This document shows positions 25,575-34,768 of a DNA stretch of 64,000 bases, one piece after another (positions within the stretch are counted from its first letter, which is position 1; every line of letters starts with the position of its first letter). The translations under genes were made by a program, and so were the position numbers. The notes under the pieces were generated by a model. The model saw only the letters and a list, made by a program, of their open reading frames with translations. It did not search any database and was not told where the DNA came from. This stretch comes from Enterococcus ureasiticus. GTDB taxonomy: Bacteria > Bacillota > Bacilli > Lactobacillales > Enterococcaceae. The stretch is from positions 310,001 to 374,000 of the forward strand of contig NZ_MIJZ01000001.1 of assembly GCF_001730285.1 (NCBI RefSeq), given 5' to 3'.

Positions 25575-26207
25575 TTATGCTTCCTCTTCAGGATTCGCAT
25601 ATTCATCTTCATCATCAAAGTCATCATCCACATCATCTTCATCGATGATCGTAAGATCTTCTTCAATTCCCGGTAATACTTCTTCTTCATCATCAGAATC
25701 TGCTCCGATTTCTTGAAGATCCGAGTTATACGCTTTGATCTCTTCATCTTCTTCATCGTCATCATCATCATAAAGAATATCGTCGTCATCTTCATCCGTT
25801 AATTCAGCATCTTCCGGATCGTCATCGTTGTAGTCGATCACATCTTCATCATTGGCATCAATAATGAAGGCATTGACTTTTTTACGTTTTCTACGGCGTG
25901 GTTTGTCTTCTTCATCTTCTTCTAAACCATGTGTTACTTCTTCATCGATAGAATCGATTGGATACCATGAGCGCAAGCCCCAACGGTTATCTCCAAGAGA
26001 GATAAAACTGCCATCAATATTTAAGTCAGTATAAAATTGTGCTAAAGAGTCACGAATTTCGCTGTCAGATTTTCCAAGATAATTTTGAATTTGGTTTACT
26101 AAATCAGAGAAGTCCATCACATCTTCACGTTGTTCTAAAATTGCGTGCGCAACTTCGATCATGGATAATTCATCTTTGTTCAACCCGTCAAATACATTAA
26201 TTTCCAA
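25575..26207 (-). CDS. rpoE: RNA polymerase delta subunit RpoE
   Basis: Gram-positive RNA polymerase accessory subunit that recycles polymerase and tunes promoter response. Residues 1-90 form the HARE-HTH domain ([30 protein letters not shown]). A basic patch (KPRRRKRKK) and a long, almost purely Asp/Glu C-terminal tail of about 100 residues follow. I place the start at TTG 26207 (MEINVFDGL), which matches the family start MELxVFxG and has AAAGGA 9 bases upstream. The GTG at 26216 would leave the ribosome binding site one base away. The neighbouring DUF1934 gene resembles the B. subtilis ywiB-rpoE vicinity. Confidence 0.95.
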   Translation of the reverse strand: MEINVFDGLNKDELSMIEVAHAILEQREDVMDFSDLVNQIQNYLGKSDSEIRDSLAQFYTDLNIDGSFISLGDNRWGLRSWYPIDSIDEEVTHGLEEDEEDKPRRRKRKKVNAFIIDANDEDVIDYNDDDPEDAELTDEDDDDILYDDDDDEEDEEIKAYNSDLQEIGADSDDEEEVLPGIEEDLTIIDEDDVDDDFDDEDEYANPEEEA

Positions 26208-26282
26208 ACGGTACACGTCCTTTCACAGTCTACTCCTTATCATACAAAAACATGGAGAAAAAATCAATTGATTATTACATAA

Positions 26283-26717
26283 TTAAGCAGTAAATTCTAG
26301 TTCTAAATGATATTCACCGATTTTTTCTGTTTGAGAGAACAAATCGTAATCAATCAAAATGCTTCCTGCAACCGGCTGATCCTTAAGACTGAAGCGTAAA
26401 TTACGAGTAAATGTCGTAATTTGGAATAAGCCATAAGGCGTTTTATAACTCGTATCTAAACGCTCCTGATAAGCAAACTTCAGACGCATTCTAAGTCCGC
26501 CTGCACGAATCAATTGAATTTTCCCATCTGGTTCAACTTTGATTGTTACAGGAACAGGTTCCCCTTCTTCTTGCTCTTCTTTATAGCGAATATATAAAGT
26601 ATCGCCAATTTTCACGATTTGTCCTTCCAAATCGAAATAAAAGTTTTTCTTTTCACCAGCTTGATCTACTACTGTTTTCAATTGAATAGATACAGGTGTT
26701 CCTTGTGATAAATCCAT
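26283..26717 (-). CDS. DUF1934 family beta-barrel protein (YwiB-like)
   Basis: 144 residues, calycin-like beta-barrel pattern: PVSIQLKTVVDQAGEKKNFY, LYIRYKE, the family block GGLRMRLKFAYQERLDTSYK, TPYGLFQITTFTRNL and IDYDLFSQTEKIGEYHLELE. This matches DUF1934, function unknown, cytosolic. The start at 26717 (MDLSQGTPV) has AAGGAG 10 bases upstream; the GTG at 26726 is too close to it. It precedes rpoE, as in other Firmicutes. A hairpin repeat (copy A) fills its upstream region. Confidence 0.88.
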   Translation of the reverse strand: MDLSQGTPVSIQLKTVVDQAGEKKNFYFDLEGQIVKIGDTLYIRYKEEQEEGEPVPVTIKVEPDGKIQLIRAGGLRMRLKFAYQERLDTSYKTPYGLFQITTFTRNLRFSLKDQPVAGSILIDYDLFSQTEKIGEYHLELEFTA

Positions 26718-26740
26718 TAAAAGCACTCTCCTTAATTTAA

Positions 26741-26843
26741 AAGCGTAGCGGACTCATCCAGCCTCGACTGAAAAATAGGAAAAATTGACTGTGACTCTTT
26801 TTGTCACTTTCCTTTTTTATCTTTTTTCCGAAAGGCTAGCCTA
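26741..26843. repeat. Intergenic hairpin repeat, copy A
   Basis: About 103 bases. It shares with copies B and C the order: GCGTAGC-type start, CTGAAAAATAGGAAAA, an inner stem (GTGAC...GTCAC), then TCTTTTTTCCGAAAGGCTAGCC. The outer parts pair (GAAAAATAGGAAA with TTTCC...TATCTTTTTTC), giving one long hairpin. Confidence 0.75.
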
Positions 26844-26872
26844 TAAAGTTATACATTACAGATTCTCCCGCT

Positions 26873-27814
26873 TTAAACCAAAGCTTCCGCAATCAGTTGA
26901 TCAACAACTAAAATAGTACAACATTTACCAAGTAATAACGGTTTGATACTTTCGACTTTTTCCTCACCGCAGCCAATAACCATTACTTCGGATATGCTCC
27001 CTAAATCTTCCACTTTAATCCCTAACATTCGCTTACTTATTTCATTGTTCACTGTTTGACCATTTTTGTCAAATAAGGATGCTACTGCATCTCCTTTGAC
27101 TCCTGTTTCTTTGATGATTCGCAGTTCATTTGTTTCGATATAACCTAGGCGTTTCCATGTAGAACTTTCATTCGGATTCCCTACGCCAATAATTGCAAAA
27201 TCAACATTTTTTGCTTGCTCCATCGCTTTCCCGACTAATTGTGACTTGTTTAAGACATCGGCTAATTCGATACTCTCTGCTAGTGCAGGTGCGTAAAAAT
27301 ATTGGCAACGGCTATTTAGTTTCTCTGCTAATCGAAATACCAAATGATTGGTATCAAAATAAAGATGTTCACTGGAAACACCACCAACCAAAGGGCAAAC
27401 ATTGATCGTTGGAAAAGACTGGTAGGGCATCTCGTCGATCATATCAGCTAACGTGGTTCCCCATGACAACCCAACGTTCATTCCAGGCTTTAAACGCTCC
27501 TTAAAATAAAACGAGGCTGCTCGGCTCACTTCTTTTTTTACAGTTTCAAGTTGTTTCTGCTCGTTAGTTGGTATTACGATCACGTCATCAAGCTGATACT
27601 TTTTTTCTAAACGTAACCCCAATTCGACTGCATACGCCGATTCGTCTTTGATCGAGATTGAAATAATTCCTGACTCTTTGGCCTGTTGTAAAATTTTTGA
27701 AATGACCGGTCTTGAAACGCCCATTTTTTTTGAAATTACAGCTTGAGTCATCCCTTGCTCATAGTACATTGTAACGATTTTTAGCATTTTTCTGCGGTCT
27801 TCACTTATCTTCAT
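26873..27814 (-). CDS. SorC/DeoR-type sugar-binding transcriptional regulator
   Basis: 313 residues. The N-terminal helix-turn-helix (about 20-50; GMTQAVISKKMGVSRPVISK) is followed by a SorC effector domain with GMNVGLSWGTTLADMID, CPLVGGVS, DFAIIGVGNP, GDAVASLFD and a final VMVIGCGEEKVESI. Such regulators bind phosphorylated sugars and act as tetramers. It is the last gene of a three-gene operon, 2 bases after the E1 beta gene, so it most likely controls that operon. Inducer unknown. Confidence 0.88.
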   Translation of the reverse strand: MKISEDRRKMLKIVTMYYEQGMTQAVISKKMGVSRPVISKILQQAKESGIISISIKDESAYAVELGLRLEKKYQLDDVIVIPTNEQKQLETVKKEVSRAASFYFKERLKPGMNVGLSWGTTLADMIDEMPYQSFPTINVCPLVGGVSSEHLYFDTNHLVFRLAEKLNSRCQYFYAPALAESIELADVLNKSQLVGKAMEQAKNVDFAIIGVGNPNESSTWKRLGYIETNELRIIKETGVKGDAVASLFDKNGQTVNNEISKRMLGIKVEDLGSISEVMVIGCGEEKVESIKPLLLGKCCTILVVDQLIAEALV

Positions 27815-27816
27815 AG

Positions 27817-28806
27817 TTAAACCTCGATTTCTGACATGATTTGTTTCACTGCTTTAACCAATGAAGTTACTTGAGGTGTCGCATGTGCCTCTAATATTTT
27901 TTGTGCGGGCATCGGAACAAACTCTCCACCTAAACGAACAATCGATGCGTGTAGCTTCATCGCAACTTTAGACTCCGCGATGATCGATGTGATTTCTGCA
28001 CTGAATCCACTATTTTTTACTGCTTCTGTCGCAACAATCACTCGCTTTGTTTTTTCAACAGAAGTCAAAATAGTTCTTTGATCGAGTGGAACCAATGTTC
28101 TAGGATCAATAACCTCAACAGAAATATTCTTTTCTTTAAGAATGTCTGCCGCTTCCAAGGCTTTATTGACCATAATTCCTGTGGCGATAATCGTAACATC
28201 TGTCCCGTTTCGTTTGATATCAGCAACGCCTATAGGGAGTACATAAGGCTCATCAGGCACATTCCCCGTAGTCTTATATAGTAGTTTATGCTCATAAAAC
28301 ATCACTGGATTATTATCTTTGATTGCTGCGTGGAGTAACCCTTTGGCGTCATACGCATTGCTTGGCTGAATTACTTTTAATCCAGGGATATGAGCCATCC
28401 AATTTTCCAAACTCTGTGAATGCTGAGCGGCCGCTCCTGTACCTGAGCCAGACGCGGTTCTCATTACTAAAGGAACCGTAGCTTTGCCACTGTACATATA
28501 GTGGATTTTTGCCGCTTGATTGACTAACTGATCCATTGCGACAGTAATAAAATCGGAAAACTGTAATTCCATCACCGGACGCATCCCTGTCATGGCTGCC
28601 CCCACCGCAACACCGGCTATTGCACTTTCTGAAATAGGTGTATCACGAACACGCTGTTTCCCATACTTTTCCTGAAGTCCTTGAGTAGCACCAAAACCAC
28701 CGCCATAAATGCCAATATCTTCTCCTAAAAGAAAAACACGTTCATCTTGAGCTAAAGCTTCATCCAAGGCTTCATTGATTGCTTGTAGATAAGTGATCGT
28801 TCTCAT
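27817..28806 (-). CDS. 2-oxoacid/acetoin dehydrogenase E1 component, beta subunit
   Basis: 329 residues. Beta subunit of a thiamine-diphosphate dehydrogenase, with GEDIGIYGGGFGATQGLQ, RVRDTPISESAIAGVAVGAA, the MELQFSDFI segment and the C-terminal VIDPRTLVPLD with transketolase C fold. It pairs with the alpha subunit, whose gene overlaps it by 4 bases. The closest characterised class is AcoB of acetoin dehydrogenase, though pyruvate or branched-chain oxoacid substrates cannot be excluded. No E2 (lipoyl acyltransferase) or E3 gene is adjacent. Confidence 0.88.
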   Translation of the reverse strand: MRTITYLQAINEALDEALAQDERVFLLGEDIGIYGGGFGATQGLQEKYGKQRVRDTPISESAIAGVAVGAAMTGMRPVMELQFSDFITVAMDQLVNQAAKIHYMYSGKATVPLVMRTASGSGTGAAAQHSQSLENWMAHIPGLKVIQPSNAYDAKGLLHAAIKDNNPVMFYEHKLLYKTTGNVPDEPYVLPIGVADIKRNGTDVTIIATGIMVNKALEAADILKEKNISVEVIDPRTLVPLDQRTILTSVEKTKRVIVATEAVKNSGFSAEITSIIAESKVAMKLHASIVRLGGEFVPMPAQKILEAHATPQVTSLVKAVKQIMSEIEV

Positions 28807-29801
28807 ACTTCATCCTCCGCATAGACATGAGTCCATAAGTCTTCAATCATTGGCTCACAATCCAGTTTCACAGATGTAACTAAATCAGCCAGCTCTTTTC
28901 GAATTGCCATTTCCAACTGTCGAATTTCCTCATCTTTTATCCTCTTGTTTCGAATTAATTCTTTTTCTAGACGTAATATCGGATCATTATTTACTTGCCA
29001 CTCACGACACTCTTCTTCTGAACGATACATTAGCTTATCCGATTTTGAATGACCTTTTTGACGATACGTTAACGCCTCAATCAACGTCGGACCTCCACCA
29101 CTTCTAGCCTTGGAAACAGCTTTGGAAACAGTTTCTGCCACTACTGCTAGATCATTGCCATCAATCGTTATACCTTCAATACCATAACTTTTGCTCCGAT
29201 CAGAAAGCTTTTTGATATTGACCATCTGTTCAATAGAACTGCTCATTCCGTACTGGTTATTTTCAATGAAATAAATAACTGGCAATTGCCAAATAGAAGC
29301 CAGATTCAGCGCTTCATGAAAACTCCCTTCGTTCGTAGCTCCGTCTCCAGCATAACATAACACAACTTGATCAGTTCCTTGCATTTGCGCGCTCAAAGCA
29401 GCACCAGCTGCAATTGGAAAACCAGCACCGACAATGCCGTTTGACCCTAAATTACCCACGTCTAAATCTGCAATATGCATGCTACCGCCTTTGCCACCAT
29501 TAGTCCCCGTTTTCTTTCCTAACATCTCAGCAAACATACTTCTAATATCCGTTCCTTTTGCAATACAATGCCCATGATTTCTATGAGTGGAAACGATCCA
29601 ATCCCTTTGGTCTAAAATACCTGCTCCGCCAACAGCCGTGGCTTCTTGCCCAATACAAAGATGCATCGTACCATACAATTCTCCAGCATCAAATAGCTCT
29701 TGAATCATTTCTTCAAAAATACGAATTTTCCACATTTTTTTAAGAGCTTCTAGCTCATCAATCGCTTTAAACGGCCGGTTTTTGATTGCCTTTTGGTTCA
29801 T
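28803..29801 (-). CDS. 2-oxoacid/acetoin dehydrogenase E1 component, alpha subunit
   Basis: 332 residues. Thiamine-diphosphate motif GDGATNEGSFHEALNLASIW ending in ENN, plus LYGTMHLCIGQEATAVGG, VSTHRNHGHCIAKG and GGKGGSMHIADL, all typical of AcoA-like E1 alpha. It lacks the phosphorylation-site loops of mitochondrial enzymes. First gene of the alpha-beta-regulator operon (4-base overlap with beta). A candidate promoter (TTGCTA, 17 bases, TAGAAT) lies upstream. Confidence 0.88.
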   Translation of the reverse strand: MNQKAIKNRPFKAIDELEALKKMWKIRIFEEMIQELFDAGELYGTMHLCIGQEATAVGGAGILDQRDWIVSTHRNHGHCIAKGTDIRSMFAEMLGKKTGTNGGKGGSMHIADLDVGNLGSNGIVGAGFPIAAGAALSAQMQGTDQVVLCYAGDGATNEGSFHEALNLASIWQLPVIYFIENNQYGMSSSIEQMVNIKKLSDRSKSYGIEGITIDGNDLAVVAETVSKAVSKARSGGGPTLIEALTYRQKGHSKSDKLMYRSEEECREWQVNNDPILRLEKELIRNKRIKDEEIRQLEMAIRKELADLVTSVKLDCEPMIEDLWTHVYAEDEV

Positions 29802-29993
29802 TTCCCCACTCCTTTACATTTGTTCTTAAACGAATCATATGTAAATATTCTATAGTTTTCTTTAAGCGATAGCAAGATTTTCTCTTCTTTTTTTTGATTT
29901 CCTTAAAATTTATCGATTTCCTTGTTATTTCTATACAGATAAGCATGATTTTTCACTAAAATCGTTTATAATAGAACATGGAGGTGGAAATAA

Positions 29994-30353
29994 ATGTTAT
30001 TTCACGATGAAGAAGCGATGTTATTTTGCATGCATTGCCAAAAAGAAACACTCCATGGCATTCAATATATGAACGAAATCATTTCCAGCATAGAATGTGC
30101 AGAGTGCCATAATCAAATGAGCATTGATATTGATGCAATGAATCAGTTTTATCATTATCTTTATGAACGTTTAGTTTCTAAGCCTGGTCGCCTAACTGAG
30201 GAAGCCAGACAAGATTTTAGTAAATTTTTAGCCACTATGCCAATGAGGATTATCAGTAAACCTATGCGTTTTACGAATGAATATAACCAAATGAATAAAG
30301 AAGTGAAAGACTACGTTTCCCGCGTAAAACAGGATGAAGACCAAGATGACTAA
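29994..30353 (+). CDS. Small CxxC-containing protein (bh protein family)
   Basis: 119 residues. Two CxxC pairs (FCMHCQKE and IECAECHNQ) form a probable zinc site in the first 45 residues. An Arg/Lys-rich helical half follows (SKPGRLTEEARQDFSKFL, MPMRIISKPMR). It resembles the short family annotated as bh protein in Bacillales and Lactobacillales; function unknown. It has GGAGGTGG upstream and overlaps the lipL-like gene by 8 bases, so the two are coupled. Confidence 0.7.
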   Translation: MLFHDEEAMLFCMHCQKETLHGIQYMNEIISSIECAECHNQMSIDIDAMNQFYHYLYERLVSKPGRLTEEARQDFSKFLATMPMRIISKPMRFTNEYNQMNKEVKDYVSRVKQDEDQDD

Positions 30354-31194
30354 TTTAAATCAATTATTTACAACCGAAACAATCTTTTTATACGATCAAC
30401 ATTGTTTAACCAAAAAAGACTACTTTCTTCCTTTTGCTTTAACGGATACTTTGACTACTTTCTCTGGAATCAATCAGCAGCCGATCATTCATTTCTGGCA
30501 GCTTGACCAAGCAATGATTCTTGGTATGAAAGATACACGAGTAACAGATTTAAAAAAAGGACTAGCTTCTTTACAACATGATGGCTACAATATTGTGATA
30601 CGTAATGCTGGAGGACTTGGCGTGATTGCTGATGCCGGTATTTTAAATGTTTCCTTGATTCTGCCAAATCCGGGCAACAAAAAAATAAGTATTGATGAAG
30701 CCTATACTCATATGTGGAATTGGATCAAATGCGCATTTGAAGATACAATGCACGTTATCGAAGCCTTCGAGATTACTGAATCTTATTGTCCAGGTACATT
30801 CGATTTAAGTATCAATGGTAGAAAGTTTGCTGGAATTGCGCAACGCCGTGTCAAAGACGGTACAGCTATCATGATTTATTTGAGCGTCAATGGAAATCAA
30901 CAAAATCGTGGTGAAAGTGTTCGACGTTTTTATGAAGCTAGTTTACAAGAAAATTTTGGCAAAAATGGTTACCCACCTGTTGATCCAGCTGTTATGGCAA
31001 ATTTAGAAGATTTGCTTCAAATAAAACTAACGGTCGATGAGGTGAAAAAACGGTTAATTAGCGTATTATTAGATAACACCCCCATTACCATCGATCGTCA
31101 AATAGTACCTAAATTATTGACTTCAGAGTGGTTTACAACTGAAGTGTATAAGCAAATGAAAAAAATGCAGCAACGAAATCAATTGTTGGATTAA
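30346..31194 (+). CDS. lipL: Octanoyl/lipoyl transferase, LplA/BPL family (LipL-like)
   Basis: 282 residues of the biotin/lipoyl transferase fold. Features are HFWQLDQAMILGMKDTRV at the start of the domain, the Gly-rich RNAGGLGVIADAGILNVSL, the putative catalytic Cys in ESYCPGTFDLS, and the conserved Lys in GRKFAGIAQRRVKDG. This combination follows B. subtilis LipL, which moves octanoyl groups from GcvH to E2 subunits. The related LipM is an alternative. ATG 30346 overlaps the preceding stop (ATGACTAA); ATG 30334 is also possible. It may serve the lipoylated partners of oxoacid dehydrogenases. Confidence 0.82.
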   Translation: MTNLNQLFTTETIFLYDQHCLTKKDYFLPFALTDTLTTFSGINQQPIIHFWQLDQAMILGMKDTRVTDLKKGLASLQHDGYNIVIRNAGGLGVIADAGILNVSLILPNPGNKKISIDEAYTHMWNWIKCAFEDTMHVIEAFEITESYCPGTFDLSINGRKFAGIAQRRVKDGTAIMIYLSVNGNQQNRGESVRRFYEASLQENFGKNGYPPVDPAVMANLEDLLQIKLTVDEVKKRLISVLLDNTPITIDRQIVPKLLTSEWFTTEVYKQMKKMQQRNQLLD

Positions 31195-31289
31195 TTTTGT
31201 TTTAATCTCATAATGCAGTGAAGCGTCTCGATGAGAGAACATCATAGAAGCAAGGAGAAAACATACAATTAATAAAAAGGAGTGAATCA

Positions 31290-32660
31290 ATGTCAATCCC
31301 TTATAAATATCAAATTTTACCAATTGAAAAAGTCTTTAGAGATCCTGTCCACAATTATATCCATGTTCAGCATCAAGTGATTTTAGATTTAATCAATTCA
31401 GCCGAAGTACAAAGACTTCGCAGAATCAAACAACTAGGTACCTCTTCTTTTACCTTTCATGGCGCAGAACATAGCCGTTTTGCACATTCGTTAGGTGTAT
31501 ATGAAATAACACGGCGTATTTGTGACATTTTTCAACGTAATTATTCCGCTGAATGCTTAGGCGACGAAGGTTGGGATGATAATGAGCGTCTAGTTACACT
31601 TTGTGCTGCGTTACTTCACGATGTTGGTCATGGACCTTATTCTCACACATTTGAACATATTTTCAATACAGATCACGAAGCAATCACTGTAGAAATCATC
31701 ACTTCTCCAGAAACCGAGGTCTTCCAAATATTGAATCGAGTCTCAGCAGATTTTCCAGATAAAGTTGCAAGTGTTATTACTAAAGAATACCCTAACCCAC
31801 AAGTTGTTCAGATGATTTCCAGTCAAATTGACGCTGATCGGATGGATTATTTATTGCGAGATGCTTATTTTACTGGAACTGAATATGGTACTTTTGATTT
31901 AACCAGAATTTTACGTGTGATTCGCCCATATAAAGACGGCTTGGCCTTCGCCATGAACGGAATGCACGCGGTAGAGGATTACATCGTGAGCCGCTATCAA
32001 ATGTATGTTCAAGTCTATTTCCATCCAGTTTCTCGTGGAATGGAAGTTATTTTAGATCATTTACTACACCGAGCAAAAGAACTATATGAACAACAACCAG
32101 AGGACTACCAATTACACTCTCAGCTTTTAGTCCCTTTTTTCAAAGGAAATTTTTCATTACAAGAATACTTAAAATTGGACGATGGCGTGTTAAATACGTA
32201 TTTTACACAGTGGACCTCTTTACCAGATCCGATTCTAAACGATTTAGCCAATCGCTTTTTAATACGCAGACCCCTTAAATCTGCAACCTTTTCTGGCAAT
32301 CGAGATTCTCTGACGATCCGCCATCTACAAGCGTTGATCGAAAAAGTTGGTTATAACCCAAAATATTATACTGCCATCAATTCAAGTTACGATTTGCCAT
32401 ATGATTTTTATCGTCCAGAAAAAAATAGTCACCGAACCCAGATTGAAATCATGCAAAAAGACGGAACATTGATCGAGTTATCTAAAATCAGTCATCTCGT
32501 TGCAGCACTTGCAGGTCAAACTCAGATCGATGAACGTTTTTATTTTCCAAAAGAAATGGTTGACCCGAAAAGACAGCAGCATTATGATTTATTTGATGAC
32601 ACTTATCGTGAATTTGCCGCCTACATTCATAATGGTGCATTAGTCGAAGAAAAAAATTAA
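31290..32660 (+). CDS. HD-domain dNTP triphosphohydrolase (EF1143/YwfO-like)
   Basis: 456 residues. HD phosphohydrolase with the metal ligands in HGAEHSRFAHSLGVYE, ALLHDVGHGPYSHTFEHIF and SSQIDADRMDYLLRDAYFTG. It aligns by memory with E. faecalis EF1143, a structurally studied tetrameric dNTPase that hydrolyses dNTPs to nucleosides and triphosphate and is allosterically activated. The long C-terminal region (about 230-456) is part of that family. Cytosolic. Preceded by AAAAAGGAG and followed after 24 bases by the HAD phosphatase gene. Confidence 0.9.
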   Translation: MSIPYKYQILPIEKVFRDPVHNYIHVQHQVILDLINSAEVQRLRRIKQLGTSSFTFHGAEHSRFAHSLGVYEITRRICDIFQRNYSAECLGDEGWDDNERLVTLCAALLHDVGHGPYSHTFEHIFNTDHEAITVEIITSPETEVFQILNRVSADFPDKVASVITKEYPNPQVVQMISSQIDADRMDYLLRDAYFTGTEYGTFDLTRILRVIRPYKDGLAFAMNGMHAVEDYIVSRYQMYVQVYFHPVSRGMEVILDHLLHRAKELYEQQPEDYQLHSQLLVPFFKGNFSLQEYLKLDDGVLNTYFTQWTSLPDPILNDLANRFLIRRPLKSATFSGNRDSLTIRHLQALIEKVGYNPKYYTAINSSYDLPYDFYRPEKNSHRTQIEIMQKDGTLIELSKISHLVAALAGQTQIDERFYFPKEMVDPKRQQHYDLFDDTYREFAAYIHNGALVEEKN

Positions 32661-32684
32661 AGAATATTTTTACAGGAGGATATT

Positions 32685-33491
32685 ATGACAGTCAAATTAG
32701 TTGCAATCGATATCGACGGAACCTTGCTCGATTCTAATAGAAAGATTAGCTCAAAAGTGAAAGAAACACTGCAAAAAGCCAATGAGAGTGGAATGTATAT
32801 TGTTTTATGTACAGGTCGGCCTCTACCAGGTGTCAAAGAACAATTGGCAGAATTAAATTTGTACGGTGATAATGATTATGTGATCACATACAATGGTTCC
32901 TTAGTACAAGCAACCAAATCGAACAAGGTCATCTCGCAATATACATTGAGCCATGATGACTTTTTAGAAATCGAATCAATGGCTCGTAAAGTTGGCACTC
33001 ATCTACATACAATAGATGATCAAGCTATTTACACTGCTAACCGAGATATCGGCAAATATACGGTACACGAAGCATCGTTAGTCGATATGCCTCTAAAATA
33101 CCGTACAGTTGAAGAAATGACTCCTGACATGTCGATTATCAAAATGATGATGATTGATGAGCCTGAAATTTTAGACAAAGCTATCAGCCAACTACCTGAA
33201 GAGTTTATCAATAAATTTACGACAGTTAAAAGTACCGAATTTTATTATGAGATTTTAAATAAAAAAGCAAGCAAAGGCAATGCGCTAGCAAAACTCGCAG
33301 AACACTTAGGTATTTCTCAGTCTGAGACAATGGCGATTGGAGATAATGAAAATGATTTATCGATGATTGAATATGCTGGTATTGGTGTTGCAATGGGAAA
33401 TGCAACCGATAGTGTCAAACGTGCCGCCGATATCCAAACGACAAGTAACGATGAAGACGGTGTTGCTGAAGTTTTATTAAAATATATGTAA
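32685..33491 (+). CDS. Cof-type HAD-IIB phosphatase (YidA-like)
   Basis: 268 residues. HAD motif I AIDIDGTLLDS, motif II CTGRPLPG, motif III Lys in KKASKGNALAKLAEHLG and motif IV IGDNENDLSMIEYAG. The IIB cap lies between residues about 85 and 190. Proteins of this group dephosphorylate sugar phosphates and flavin precursors with broad specificity. It follows the dNTPase gene with AGGAGG upstream and ends at a strong terminator. Confidence 0.92.
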   Translation: MTVKLVAIDIDGTLLDSNRKISSKVKETLQKANESGMYIVLCTGRPLPGVKEQLAELNLYGDNDYVITYNGSLVQATKSNKVISQYTLSHDDFLEIESMARKVGTHLHTIDDQAIYTANRDIGKYTVHEASLVDMPLKYRTVEEMTPDMSIIKMMMIDEPEILDKAISQLPEEFINKFTTVKSTEFYYEILNKKASKGNALAKLAEHLGISQSETMAIGDNENDLSMIEYAGIGVAMGNATDSVKRAADIQTTSNDEDGVAEVLLKYM

Positions 33492-33504
33492 CAAATTCAT
33501 TTAA

Positions 33505-33541
33505 AAAAGCAGTTTGCATAGATTTTGCAAACTGCTTTTTC
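33505..33541. terminator. Terminator after the HAD phosphatase gene
   Basis: Perfect 15-base arms (33505-33519 and 33527-33541) with A/T tracts on both sides. Confidence 0.88.
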
Positions 33542-33601
33542 AAGGTTTAGTCTCTAGTGTATATCCATTTGAATAGAGTTTACTTTATTTAAAATTTGTT
33601 C

Positions 33602-34045
33602 TTATAGATTCGATTTCCATTTATGTACTGCCCATTTATGACTGCCACGTTTCAGTAAATCAATTCCCTTATCAACAGGCACCCAACAAATTGCATTTGT
33701 TTTTTCTAATGGTTCACATACCTGTATCCAACTATCTGCAACAAAAAAATAACCAGGATTATAATAATCAGTACTCCGATGTCTTGAATGAAAATACTCG
33801 TCTGCTTGTCCCAGATACTCACCGATGACCACTTCAATGCCAAGCTCTTCGATCATTTCCCGATGGATCGCAGTTTCTTTCGTCTCCCCTTGCTCAATTT
33901 CTCCGCCCGGTAAAAAATATGCTCCATTCGGCGCTTGAATTAATACTATTTCTGTACCATTATTTCTTGATACAATAATATAAGCACCTAGCCTTTTTTT
34001 ATAAACCAATGTTTCCGATTTTTCACCGAATGACGGTGTTTTCAT
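33602..34045 (-). CDS. Nudix hydrolase
   Basis: 147 residues containing a full Nudix box, GGEIEQGETKETAIHREMIE followed by ELGI (about residues 53-76). Such enzymes hydrolyse nucleoside diphosphates linked to another moiety; the substrate is not readable. The start at 34045 (MKTPSFGEK) has AAGGGAG upstream; the frame runs on to 34126 without a ribosome binding site. Monocistronic, divergent from gloA. Confidence 0.88.
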   Translation of the reverse strand: MKTPSFGEKSETLVYKKRLGAYIIVSRNNGTEIVLIQAPNGAYFLPGGEIEQGETKETAIHREMIEELGIEVVIGEYLGQADEYFHSRHRSTDYYNPGYFFVADSWIQVCEPLEKTNAICWVPVDKGIDLLKRGSHKWAVHKWKSNL

Positions 34046-34219
34046 AAAAACAACTCCCTTTTCTTTTAACCTAATTTTACATGAGAATTTTCTCATGAAC
34101 AAGTAATATCGTATCATTTCACTCACAATTTCGTTAAAGTCTATGCTACTATGAAATTGTCAGCAGTTTGTTTGATTCAATCTGCGATAATATTCACTTT
34201 TGAAAGGAAGATGACTCAT

Positions 34220-34594
34220 ATGAAAATGGCTCACACTTGTGTTCGTGTCAAAGATTTAGAAGCGTCGCTGGAATTTTATCAAAAGGCATTCAATTTTGAA
34301 GAAAGCCGCCGTCGTGATTTTCCAGAACATAAATTTACTTTAGTTTACCTAACCTTGCCTGGTGATGGTTATGAACTAGAGTTAACGTATAATTACGATC
34401 ATGAAGCTTACAACCTTGGAGACGGTTATGGTCATATCGCTATTAGCACAGATGAAATCGAGAAATTACATGAGGAACAAAAAAATGCTGGTTTCACTGT
34501 TACCGATATGAAAGGCTTGCCTGGAACCCCTCCATCGTATTACTTTATTACTGATCCAGATGGATATAAAATCGAAGTTATCCGTACTCGTTAA
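34220..34594 (+). CDS. gloA: Glyoxalase I (lactoylglutathione lyase)
   Basis: 124 residues with two beta-alpha-beta-beta-beta repeats. Metal ligands are His5 (MAHTCVRV), Glu in GYELELTYN, His in GYGHIAIS and Glu in YKIEVI. It converts the glutathione hemithioacetal of methylglyoxal to lactoylglutathione. I use ATG 34220, about 10 bases after GAAAGGAAG; ATG 34211 is only 2 bases from it. Monocistronic with its own terminator. Confidence 0.92.
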   Translation: MKMAHTCVRVKDLEASLEFYQKAFNFEESRRRDFPEHKFTLVYLTLPGDGYELELTYNYDHEAYNLGDGYGHIAISTDEIEKLHEEQKNAGFTVTDMKGLPGTPPSYYFITDPDGYKIEVIRTR

Positions 34595-34597
34595 TAT

Positions 34598-34654
34598 AAA
34601 AAACAGTTGCTCACTTTTTAGGTTGCGCCTAAATTCGTGACTAACTGTTTTTTT
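34598..34654. terminator. Terminator of gloA
   Basis: AAAAAACAGTTGCTCAC (34598-34614) pairs with 34637-34654, with an inner TTTAGG/CCTAAA stem and a run of T. Confidence 0.8.
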
Positions 34655-34768
34655 CACTACTTTTCCTTTTATTTTTCGATTTAAGTATACTTATAATCCA
34701 TTTATAACCCTATTTCACAAAAAGAGTGATACACTGTTACCCTACATATTAATCAAGGACGTGATCAA

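Noticed and set aside
25568-25795. 75-codon Met/Lys-rich frame inside rpoE
   Set aside because: Frame-shifted reading of the Asp/Glu codon repeats of the delta subunit tail; low-complexity artefact.
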